A stretch of 64,000 bases of DNA from Trebouxia sp. TZW2008. Its lineage: Eukaryota; Chlorophyta; Trebouxiophyceae; Trebouxiales; Trebouxiaceae. Under the pieces are notes generated by a model. That model did not search any database. It was given only the letters and a program-made list of their open reading frames with translations, and was not told the origin of the DNA. Positions 1 through 10,864 of this stretch are shown here, in pieces. The stretch spans positions 1 through 64,000 of the forward strand of contig BDIU01000479.1 of assembly GCA_002118135.1 (NCBI GenBank). The letters are read 5' to 3'. Position 1 is the stretch's first letter; every line of letters begins with the position of its first letter. The translations under genes and the position numbers were made by a program.

Positions 1-737
1 CATGCAATGTGCCAGCTTCCACTAGATCTGGACCTGACAGACGGCACGCATCACCACTTGTTGAGGCTAAGGGGTGACTCACTGCTCGTGTACGAAGGAT
101 GCACGCCAAAACAGGTAGGCCAAACATGTGTCGTCTTCTTGACAAGCTCTCTGCAAGTCGTCTGCCTTTAGCGTCATTTCTTGCATGTCTTATGAGTGTT
201 AGTCTGTGGTTTGTTTGAATGTGCATGTGGCCGTTTTAAGCCAAGTGCTTGATTGTCTTTGCTCTTCATGCTGTCTCTCACAACTGTGTTGCGGGCAAAT
301 AAGGTGCATAGGTACCTTCAATTACAAGAAACTGGACTGCCGAAAAGCCCATAGAAGACAAATGTTCCCTGACGGGCGCATATATGCCTGAAAGCACTTG
401 GACAGTAGGGGTGCATTTCACTCTAAGGTCATGCTTGACTGATTACGACTTTTCTTCGCAGGCATATAACGAGTTGGCAAGCTTCTTGAAGAAGCAAGGC
501 GCCATGCTTACGAGCAAGCACATTGTAATTGAGCCCCCAGAAGAGTTAGAGGAGGACATGTGCAGACCCATCAAGAAGCTCAAAGGACTTGTACAAGGTC
601 CTGCCATCACTGAACAAGCCCAGTCATTGATGTCATTTTGTCCTTCTGTGGAAGATCAACTTTGTACCGCATATGAGATAGCAAGGGAATGGCAAACTCC
701 TGTACTAGAGTGTGTCTCAAACTTCTATGGGAGATAG
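1..737 (+). CDS. 3' end of an unrecognised protein-coding gene (partial, 5' end outside window)
   Basis: Two exons can be joined: 1-114 (open in frame 1, ending CCA AAA CAG before a GTAGGC donor) and 464-737 (after a TTCGCAG acceptor, phase 0, stop TAG at 735-737). The joined tail reads ...EGCTPKQ-AYNELASFLKK... and is mixed acidic/hydrophobic with a helical, charged middle (EPPEELEEDM). I do not recognise a family. An alternative is that a further donor lies at about 598 (CAAG/GTCCTG) and the true C-terminus is in an exon I have not found. No signal for a membrane segment or a zinc motif is visible. Confidence 0.45.
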
Positions 738-2013
738 GCTGGGCGTCAATTGCGAAGTCATTGCTTACAATACAACCAGTTGCCTGTTGTTGCAGGGCAC
801 TCAAGTGCATAGGTTTGGCGGTGCAGCTTGTAAATTGTGAAATCGAGATATGACGTTGCATCACCGTCACCCATTAACAATGTAAGGGCACATATATTGT
901 CAAGGCTGCTACGTGGACGTGCTCCTTGCATTCATGCAAGTTCATTAAGAAGGGTCGTCACATCTTGTATGCGTCTAGATCTCTTCAGTCTAGTACTTCT
1001 ATCAGTGCAACAGCTGCGGCCCAGCAAGCATGAGCATTGTTTAGTGAACTGCAAAGGACTTGGTGAAAGTCTTGATGGGTATTGTTGTTTGCTTGCTTGC
1101 AACAAAGTCTTGACATGGCGTTCAAAGCAAGATTGCTTGCTGAGCCTTAGGAGCTCTATTGCTTGCTAACATACATACACCCACCGAAGCTGGCGGTGAC
1201 CTTGACAGGTCTCAGAGACAAACACTCAATAGTCTGGCAAAAGCTTACAGAGCACGACTTAGCTAAGAAACAACAAAAAAGCCTTCAGGCTCTATGAGGC
1301 TCAAAGCGCTATGCACATTGACTCACTGATAATCAGTCCTTGTGCAACATCAGCACAAGCCAATGGCAGTGGTGACAAATCTACTCTCTTTGAATGTGGA
1401 GTTGAATACACACAATGCAGGATGTGACCGCAATCAATAGCCTGAGCATGCCAGGCACATTACTTGCCCAAAGCCTTGTACTTGGATGGGTCCTGTCATC
1501 CGCAAGCTGGCTCAAGAAGTGCTGCATTGCCAATCGCTTGTGATGAATGTGCCTGATATGTATTGCTTGCAGGCGTGCCACGTAAGGCTAGCAATAGCTC
1601 AAAGGGTCACCAAGCCCACAAAGTGAGATTCCTGATACCACTGCCAGGTGTGTAGTTCAACTGCCCGATTACTGAAGATCGTGGGCGCCTACACATCTGC
1701 TGGATATGACGATACCTGGTTTCATCACACCTGCACACTGTGATAAAGCCCCTCAAAATCAAGAGAAGCTTTTGCCCCTTGGCATCAAAAGGCAAGAAGC
1801 CAAGTGACGTACCAACTTAATTGTTTGTAGCTTGACAGAGAACGGAGTTCATCACTGCTTGTCACTTGACGGCTGCAACTGCCATCCACACAATCAAGGC
1901 GAGCAGTCCATCTCGGCGCCATGCTTGAACGCCCACGGTACGTGATGCTATTTGGAATAGCGTTGCTTGCTTAGCAACTTGCATACCTTCTTGAAGTCTT
2001 CAAAATAACCAGG
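738..2013. other. Intergenic spacer between converging genes
   Basis: No convincing gene. Short open frames here have no family resemblance and no coherent splice partners. The right end holds a decayed copy of the last exon of the neighbouring membrane-protein gene (listed separately). Confidence 0.5.
1846..1946 (-). repeat. Decayed duplicate of the last exon of the membrane-protein gene
   Basis: On the minus strand this reads WAFKHGAEMDCSP*LCGWQLQP..., clearly the same segment as WVFNYGAVMTFSPW...WHLQP in the exon at 2014-2237, but with an internal stop and several substitutions. It lies immediately 3' of the parent exon. A second partial copy of the start of the same exon (MWVQVPQTYQPYR) is at about 2331-2375, inside the upstream intron. 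Confidence 0.8.
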
Positions 2014-2613
2014 TCACTGCTGCTTGTCATTGGATGGTTGTAAGTGCCATCTATAGAACCAAGGTGAAAAGGTCATCACAGCGCCATAGTTGAAGACCCA
2101 CAGCACGAGCAAAAACCCTTGCAGGTTTTGCAGCCAGGCAGGGCCTCCAATGGCAGAACTCAGGGCACAACCTCTTGCCAGCTGCCAAAACCTATAGGGC
2201 ATTTTGGTTTGGGGAATTTGCACCCACATGGGAGTTTCTGAGTCCCTGCACAGTGCATGCCGGATATCTCAATGCTGCCCCAGCATCTGAAGAAGATGAT
2301 GCAGATTTGAGCACTTGCCACTACAATGACCTATAGGGCTGGTAGGTCTGGGGTACTTGCACCCACATATGAGTTGCTTCATATCAGGTGACAAAACATC
2401 AATGCTGGATGGTCAATTAAAGACAATGATCAGCATGAGGTAACACAGGGAAGATAGGCAAATAGTATTGCAAAGTTTGCGTCAAGTCTCTGGATGACAG
2501 CACAAGGCAAAGGCCTTATTGCTGTTCATTCAATTCCTTCCATTGAGCTTGCAAATCAGCAGAAGTGCCAAGTAGGTGCTGTCAGTACCATGCAACATGA
2601 GCCGAGTTCAAGA

Positions 2614-2668
<55 letters not shown>

Positions 2669-2670
2669 CA
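2614..2670. repeat. (GCAG)n microsatellite, about 14 units
   Basis: Pure tetranucleotide repeat inside intron 3 of the damaged membrane-protein copy. Confidence 0.97.
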
Positions 2671-3015
2671 AATGAGCGGACAAATGGGCAGGCAGACAGG
2701 CGGACCAACAGGACTAAATGCACAAACCTACGACCTGCATCACAAATGATGCTGTGCTCTGGCAACTGACCTTGTGTGAGGGCCACATGCTCTGTTGCAA
2801 TCTGGACGAGTAGGTTCAGCAGGTAAGTGCCTAGGGTATTGAAGCCCAGTTCTGCCTGATTCTGCCATATCAGGTGCCCTAACGCTGCTCCTGGGATTAG
2901 TAATGACAACACAATGACCAGGGAAATATACTCTGTGAAAAACCCAGGAGCTCGCCTCGTGCCATCTAGCTCTACAAATGGACCTGCACACACAACCAAA
3001 ATTCTTCATCCTCTG

Positions 3016-3262
3016 ATGTGCAGAGTAAAGAGCCATCACAGACGACAAAAGTCTGCAATGCTCTGAAGTGCAGAGCTCAGAGCCATCATAGTCAAGAAAA
3101 CCTCTTTGATACTTTGATGTGCAGAGCTCAGAGCCATCACAGTCAACAAAAAATCTCCAATGCCCCTATGTTCAGACTTCACAGCCGTCACAGTCAGCAA
3201 AAAAACTTGAATGTTCTGATGTGCAGACTTTTGGGCCATCATACTCAACAACAGAGGACAGG
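3016..3262. repeat. Minisatellite of about five 50-bp units in an intron
   Basis: The motif TGCAGAGCTCAGAGCCATCA recurs at roughly 50-bp spacing with progressive divergence toward the right. It lies in intron 2 of the damaged membrane-protein copy, just beyond the exon 3 acceptor. Units contain a TGCAG acceptor-like core. The open frames across it on both strands are a by-product of the repeat. Confidence 0.85.
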
Positions 3263-5388
3263 TGTGCTGTGTGCGTTGCATCATTGTCATACAGTTTTAA
3301 CTGGGATTTTGAGAGCCTTGAAGAGCTATTGTTAGATTGTGCAACACAGTGCTTTGTTAACAAAAAAGGTGCTGATGCCACTGAGTCACGGTGCCAGTTG
3401 AAATATGTAGTCATGTTTTGCAGTCGTGATTGCAGAATATTCTAACATTTGCAGGATGTTTGTAGTTGCAGTCATGTTGTGCAGTCATCTTTTGCAAGAT
3501 GTTCACATGTGTGTGACAGATGCTTGCAGCAGAGCACGCTGGAAACATTCAGTACAGCAAACAGCATCTGTGTAATTGATTTTGGCAGGTACGGTGTGCA
3601 CAGCAATGCCAGAAACATGACAGGCAGCGTTGGTGTCAGTAAAGCACCTGCTGTGTAGAAGGCTGGCTTTCTGCCTTTGCTGTCCAGCTTGACTTTGGTT
3701 CCTGCACAGCAAAAAATAATGAATGCCATGAGCATTGACTCCTGGATGAAGACTCTGGGTGCGCTTGTCCAACACAGCAACTGCTGCAGCCAAGTGCTTC
3801 TAACTTGCAATTTGCAAAAAAGGAAACAGTCAATAGAACCAACAAGCCTAATTTTTTAATCTTAGAAGCGCTTTCAACAAGACCTGATTATTGAATAAAA
3901 GTCGTATTATGAAAGAGATTCTGGGGTGTGAACCTATTGGAACAAGGTCATTGTCCATAGTTGAGAAGATTTTAAACGAAAAAAGAATAGCATGCTCAAT
4001 AAGCAACACAAGGTGAGATCTGAGAGCATTTGCAGAAATCAAAGGGAAGCTTGTGCACTTTGCAATGCAAGGTGTTGTTGCATGTCAGCCGTGGCATTTG
4101 CCTGGAAATGGTAGGGTTGGTCCATTTCTCTGTACCCCAAAGACATGTCCACAGTAGAAGAAGATTGTGGCAGCTAGGAGAAATACGGTGTCAGCTATTT
4201 GTATGTTCATGACACGCTGTTTTGCTGTGGAAGCTAGCATCTGCAAAATGGCGTGCAATGTTGATGCAGCTGCAGTGAGCGTCTGCAGTGACTTTGTTGA
4301 CTGCAGTGAGCTTCTCGACCAGCCGCGCGTTTGGCATATGACATTTCACCTCTTTCCAATATAATGCCATGTATCCAGCGGGAACAGCGGTGCCAGACGT
4401 CAGCGTTAGGCCGCTGAACAGTCATGCCCATCCGTTCGAAGCCGATCGATATGAGGTATCTGACTTCGCCCTTTGCTGGACCGGCATCAATTGCAGCTGC
4501 TGATCACACTTTCAGAGCTGCCCAACACGAATGGCGGTCTCTGCAATCTGCTTGAACGGAGTCAAGCTTCACTTGAAGTTCCGGTGCTTAAACGACAACG
4601 CCAGTGTGTAGCGTCAGTTGGTTCTACACGATTGCTCTGTTGCGGACGTGAAGCCTGCCTGACAGCATTTCCGGGCGCCTTTCCTCGATGCACAGATATT
4701 GCTAAAGTGCGCAAACAGAGACGACAGGGAAGAGCAGGTCAACTGACTTACGTACGGAAACTTAAATTGAGGTGTGCTGCACTCTTCTTGCTCATTGCTT
4801 GCCACAATTCAACACCTCAGATCAGCATGCAAGTGCTCGTTGCGCATGCAAACCAGCGTCTTCACACTTGTGCAAGTGAGAGTCACATGAACCTGCTCAC
4901 CCAGGTCACTGGCCCGGAGCAACAGTGGCATGCTGATCTGATGGTCTTATAATTCAGTTGAAATGTATTTTGTGTACCATGCTTGACATGCAAGCATACG
5001 CTGCATAAGGTTGCTAAGCCTTTGATGCAAAATTTTAAATCATGATCACAGACTGCGCATCAGTGCACAGTCAGCCAATTGGTTGACTGTCACTGACCGG
5101 ATCTTCAAAATCTTCCAAATCAGCTGGAAGAGCTGCTTCAAGCACACTTTATTTCCATGAGGTGAAATTCATTCTGCATAGCCGTGACATAAGACCTGTT
5201 TCAAGCTGGGGGGCCTGCCTTGACTGGATGGTCTATCTTGCAGGACCTGTATTGCCATGAATTGCTGCAAGGATCAAACATGATTCACATGGTGATCTGT
5301 GAGAGGCAAATGGCATGGCTGGAGACATCAAACCGTTCAGCTGCTATCCACTCAGCAGTAGTGACTACTGCTCATGAGCTACTGTCTA

Positions 5389-7580
5389 CTAGTCCTTTGG
5401 CTGCAAATGCCATCTATATAGCCAAGGTGTGAAGCTCATCTGTGCGCCGTAGTTGAACACCCACACCACAAGCAGAAACCCTTGTAGGGTCTGCAGCCAG
5501 TCAGGTCCTCCCACGGCTGCATTCAAGGCCAGACCCCTTGCCAGCTGCCAGAACCTATAGGGTTGATAAGCCTGGGGCACCTGCACCCACATTGGGGTAC
5601 CTGCATCCAGATTCCCAACATCAATGAGTTGGTGCAATGACCACAGAGAGTGTGCAAAACAGAGCATTCACTGCACAGAACAGAGCACACGTCGGATGAG
5701 ACATGACAACCAGGACTTGCAAAGACGCCAATAGATAACATGGATAAAAAGCTTCACCTAAACACGTGCATTCAGGTTTGCCTGTGCTATGGCTCGACAG
5801 CTTGCAGCACGAGCTCACAGGCAGGGAAGTTTCTGATGCGTTGCCTTCAGGTGATCACATGTGACACTCCAGTACTGCACTCAATTGCCTTGGCGCCGCA
5901 GCATCAGCACCTCTCCTTCATCTCCCTAGCTATCTAGGTTCTTTGTTGACAAACGCCAAGACGATTGAGAGCATGCCTATTTTTCTTTGGGTGTCTATTT
6001 TGTATTGATCATTGTTGGCATTGTCTGTTGACCCCCTTGCTGCGTCTCAAAGACAGATAGTGAAATGAATTGGTTGATGGATTGAGTACAACCATTGTGA
6101 TGCCAGGTATAAGACAGCTTCTGCTGCCCAAACAATACAAGGCAATTGAGGCAAGGTGTTCAAGCCGAAGTGTGGCCAATGGCACCAAAAAGGGCATGAT
6201 GAAATGCTGACCTAGTCTGAGTGATGTGCTCTCTGTTGCAATCTGAATGAAGGTGCACGCCACATATGACCCTAGGGTACAGATGCCCAAATCAGCCTGA
6301 CCCTGCCAAATTAGGTACCCTACGCCAGCTGCTGGGGTAAGTAAGCCTGTGAGTAGGATGAAGGAGACGTATGGGACGAAGAAGTCTGGGGTTCGTCTGG
6401 TCCCATCAGGCTCAACCATTGGTCCTGGCAGAAAATGGTAGAAAATCTTTTTTTAGTTTTTTGATCATTTATTGTTGAAATTTCTGAGCAAAAGAACATC
6501 TCAAGCAAGTGAATGCATTGCTGTATGTGAATTTGCTTGTGATCAAAAGGTTTGATATTGTATTGACTTGTCTATTGTGTCATTTGTGTGATCATATCTT
6601 GGCGTAGTGAAGCATGCCAGCATAAAATCAGCAAGCAACTAGCACTCTATGTACATGCCAGCATAAAGCCCGTCAGCAGGAAACACTTGTTTGCACATGA
6701 AGAGTGTTAACACATTACAAAAATATGTGACATAAAACACATGGAATCACTGGTTTCCTGTTACATGTAAGTCACGTGTTGATGCAATATACAACAACTG
6801 CTCTGACTTGCAATTGATGCAACAAGTGTGCAACATGCAACAACTCTGATGCAACAATTTATGACATGCAACATGCCGTATGCAACAACTGTGTCATGCA
6901 ACATGCGTTGCCAAGGGATTTACTGGGATGTCACCTGGAAATCTGGGTGTTTTGCCGTTTCTCTGTAGTCCAAATTGATGTCCGCAGTACAAAAAGAGAG
7001 TGGTTGCCACAATGAACAGCCCATCAAGTGTCAAAACGGCTTGTGTTTGTTGCTGTGGACTCGACTCAAGTATCTGCAGCAGTCCATTGCATCCATTGAA
7101 GAAAACTAGGCTTCAAATTTTGGATCATTCCCAATGTTGAAAAGCCCTTATGCTCGGAACTTGTGACAATTTCAATTTTTGCAGACAGCATGTCAGATAG
7201 CATACCTGCTGCCAAATTGAGGCCACATACAGAGCAGGCAAGGCAGCTCCTGACGTCAAGCTGAGCCCGCCGAAAATCCAGGCCCATCCTTCTGACCCCT
7301 CAATGCCAGATGCAGTGTCTGGCCTCAACTGTGTCTGTGATCTGTTCACAGCCCTGGCTTGCAGGTTCTGATGGGGCTGCCGGGAAAGACTCACAGCGCT
7401 GAAAGGCTTGAAGCGCGATGTTTGGTTTGTTCTCAAGTATGGACCTTGATGCGCTAAGCTCGTACTAGAGTTGCGTGGGCGCGTGTGCATGCACGGCAAA
7501 GTCCGCGCGATAGACTGCAAAGCGCCTGCATGTCCTTGCAAGGAGGCGTATGCCTGATGCATTTGCATTGTCTGCATCAT
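5389..7580 (-). CDS. Multi-pass membrane protein with N-terminal plastid-type targeting region (intact copy)
   Basis: Exons on the minus strand: 7206-7580, 6935-7073, 6212-6424 and 5389-5600; phases close and give about 312 residues (start could also be at 7607, adding nine). The first ~90 residues are rich in Ser, Arg, Gln and Ala with few acids, like a chloroplast transit peptide. Then follow hydrophobic segments: WIFGGLSLTSGAALPALYV, LFIVATTLFLYCG, YVSFILLTGLLTPAAGVGY, the region around ALNAAVGG, and LLVVWVFNYGAQMSF. The last exon begins TPMWVQVPQAYQPYRF. This resembles conserved plant/algal membrane proteins of unknown function (perhaps the DUF7733 group, not verified). I assign no reaction. 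The adjacent copy upstream in the window is damaged. Intron 2 contains a GCAACA-rich repeat at about 6780-6910. Confidence 0.8.
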
Positions 7581-8393
7581 TGGACCTACATCGGCTGGGA
7601 GCAACAATCAATGCGATGCAAAACATGTTTTGCATAAAGTTGAAACTATGGCGGAAGCGAGCAGGGCGATCTTGGAAGCTGCAGGGCGTTTGATGGCAGT
7701 GGTCCTTGTTCAGTTCACTTCTGCTGACTTTCTACTGCATGATGCCAGATGCTGATGCTTTCGTGGCTGCCTGAAACGAGGGCGAAACGTCACAACGCAA
7801 AGAGTCTGACACACCTGCATGCTGCAACATGATGCTTGACATTCCACTTGCAATGCCACGATGTCGCCATCTCCGGAGGATCCTTGGTGCTCACTGACAA
7901 GCAATGCTGCATTAAGCGTGACACTTCTGCTGCCGACGTAGAGTCGCCTGCCTGTGACTGCCCAGCACATGAGTTTCGTATGCAACGGTATTGTTGCGAT
8001 CCTGAATATTCGTCATGCATTAAATGCGTTCAAGCTGTGCCAGCTGGTGCAAATTGTACGGACCATACCAAGAATTGTGCCAGCAAAACTCAAAAAAGAT
8101 AGGGGCCGAGGACTGACAAATGCTCCGAATGGGCGCCAGACCAAAAGGCGAGATGCCTGCTGTCGCGCTTTGTTACATAACAGGTCGCCATGCAAATTTG
8201 CTTTCGCATGCCAGTTGTTGCCAGCAGAGGGGTGAAGCTCAGGTAAGTAAGCATGACTAAGAAGCCAGGAGAAGCGGTTACCGCATCATATCCAAGCCAG
8301 CATACTTAGCTAGCGCTCACCAAACGCGACATCAAACGCTGGAGACTTTTGTTGCGTTTGCATCCTTGCGCATCAGCTTGCCCTATCGCCATC
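7581..8393. other. Divergent promoter region between the membrane-protein and secreted-protein genes
   Basis: About 0.8 kb shared by two genes transcribed away from each other. No convincing ORF. No TATA box stands out near either start codon. Confidence 0.5.
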
Positions 8394-10827
8394 ATGCAGC
8401 CGCATATCTGGTCGCTATTGCTGGTCGGCCTTCTGTGCACAGGTGATCATCCCGATCAGGCTTTTCGCCTCGTTTAGACCCGCTGCTGCACAGTATGCAG
8501 CTCAGCACAGTCATGCTTACATGCTCGCAGCATTCGCGTTTGTTGTTCTGGCCTTCTGCTGACTGCCTCTGACTCGTTCTTGCCTGCGTGCAGTTCCTGC
8601 ATGCTTTGCTCAAAGCCCTGCAAACCTCTTCGACACTCCGGTTCCTGCCGCATACAATGGGCCTCAAGGAAGCTCTGTGCCGACCGTGGACGCCATGCAG
8701 TTCAAGTTCACCCCGCGCTACAGAGCCGACGCGGAGCAGCCGCTGTTTGCCTACCCAAAGGGCTTTCCCGCTGTGTCTTGCTTGAACGGTGGCGAGATAT
8801 ACAACGTCTCTTTCAACCAGCTCTACACACCTGAAGGCGTCAAGAACTACGCTGTTCACCTGAGCTCTCGCACCCCATACCCCAACAACATCACAGGTGT
8901 TCAAGCTTGAACAGCACACTTAGTGTGATATAACGCTATTCTGCACAGAATGCCTTGTTGTATGGCATTGCCGCTTTTCTGTCTGCAGCTACTGTGTTCA
9001 TGCAAGCAGCTTTCCGTTTGCTACTGTGCATGCAGTGCCTAGTTTGCTATTGTGCTGAGGTGGCAACAGAGCAGCACCGAATTGCATCTCCCATCAATTG
9101 CTGCAATCCTCAAGTGTGGTTTGTGATGTGCAGGTGACAGCACCGGCACAGATCAGCCCATCTTCCAGATCAACTCAGACATTTGGCTCAACCTTGAGAC
9201 AGGCGTTGTGTCTGCACCCAGCAACCCAGGCGGCTCCCCATACCTGTCTGGCGCTTACACCTTTGACCAACAGTACAACGGGCAGCGGGCGCAAGAGAAC
9301 ACGCACCATGCAGACTCCACAGTGATCAACACAGTGAGGCCTCTCAAATCTCGTCTCTTTTAGGGGCGCTTCTTGCTCTCTCTCCTATCTGCATCTGCTG
9401 AGTCCCTTCCTCACAGAGCTCTGTTGTTCAGCATTCACAGGCAGGCAGATGGTCATGAAGCCTTCTTCTTCTAGGCAAATTAATTTGCAACAAATTAAGT
9501 GTCACGTTCTCTTGTCTTGCTGTGGAAGCTTACAGACAACTTGCATAGCACAAGCAGTCTTGGTCACTAAGCAAAAGCCCGTGTGCCCACCAGATGCAGT
9601 ACTAGTACAAGTCCACAAATATTTTCTACAGTGCCAGCGGTGGCAGCTGAGCTTTTGACTTGCCCACAGCATGTATCCAGTTCTTGTTGACCGGCATCAT
9701 TCAACCATTCGTTCAACATTTAGGCTTTGGAACCTAACGGTTAGGTTCATGTAGACGCAATCAAATGCTTCCATGTAACATGCTGCTGTGACTGCAGGTG
9801 CAGTCCATCTCTTCTGATGCCTTCTATGGTGCCAGCAGTGGCGGGCTGAGCTATCAACTTGCACACAGCATATACCAGATTCTGTTTCACTGACCCATTG
9901 ACTTGGGCACAGCATGTATCAAGGCCATGATGACAAGTAAGTGCTTGGCTTTGTTGCAGGTGCAGTACATCTCCCCTGATGCATTCTATGGTGCCAGCAG
10001 TGGTGGCAGTGGCGTGACCTACACTCAGTACCCAGCCCCAGCTGCAGGCTCAGTTGGTCCAGGAGTCTTCTCAGGTGCTGCACTTTTACTGTCCACACTG
10101 TATTTGCACAATCGCCTTCTCTTTGTCGCCCCCTCGCCTTGCTCAGCGGTAATGTTCATTGACCTAGACCCAATGTGCTGCCTCAACTGCAGGCTCGGTT
10201 GGCTTTATAGGCCTTTCAGGTACTGGTTTCCCTCTTCTAGACCTATTCCTCTTGACCAACACTGATGCACCAATTGCTTGTCTGATGGTATGAAAACATG
10301 TCCATTTTCTGTTTGTATTGTTTTGTTGTGATCTCGGTACCAGCTGACATCAATACACTATTTGCTTTGCAGGCACGCAAGAGATGGCAACCACCAATTG
10401 GGTGCGCAGCGTGGAGAGCCTTCAGCTGTACGGCGGCCTGGTTACTCTACAAGCCACGCGCGCGCAGCCCTGCACCGCCCTTACAGCGTAAGACCATGTG
10501 CTGCTTGTCTGCTGATGAGATGAACACCTTTTACTGTGTGAGCGAAGTACGCTGCAGCTGTATGCTGGCCGGCTATACTCTGCAAGCCACATGAGCTCAG
10601 CCATGCACAGCCCTCAAAGCATAAGATTCTGATGTTGTGATGCAATGATCTGTGTTGCTTTGCCCTCACAGCCTGTGGATGTTCAATGAAGAAAACAGTC
10701 TGCAGTCTGTTTCATATTTTCTTCTCTTTGTACAGTCACAGCAATGCTTCCATTGTCAGTTCATGAGCTTGTGATGTTTGACATTCATACGCAGAGATGC
10801 TGTCTGTCTGTCTGTCTTTCTGCCTGT

Positions 10828-10864
<37 letters not shown>

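Larger units (their letters stand above)
2014..4487 (-). pseudogene. Tandem copy of a plastid-type multi-pass membrane protein, with an in-frame TGA
   Basis: Four exons align one-to-one with the intact copy at 5389-7580: about 4350-4487, 4102-4240, 2771-2983 and 2014-2237. Exon 2 (139 nt) and exon 3 (213 nt) have exactly the same lengths as in the intact copy. In exon 1 the conserved GWAW segment reads GWA-stop (TGA at 4424-4422, where the intact copy has TGG), and the upstream targeting-peptide region is shorter and interrupted in other frames. The donor of exon 2 is GCAAAT instead of GTGACA. The remaining exons are open and conservative at protein level (for example WVFNYGAVMTFSPW against WVFNYGAQMSFTPW), so loss is recent, or translation starts downstream of the stop. 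Possible divergent extra exon at about 3590-3720. Confidence 0.65.

Noticed and set aside
2494..2999. ORFs with RQAGRQAG or CLPACLPA runs
   Set aside because: Produced by the (GCAG)n microsatellite; only the part overlapping the membrane-protein exon 3 is genuine.
3018..3445. Plus-strand ORFs with repeated QSHHSQ-like units, resembling a repeat protein
   Set aside because: The ~50-bp minisatellite lies inside an intron of a minus-strand gene and its frame is not maintained between units.
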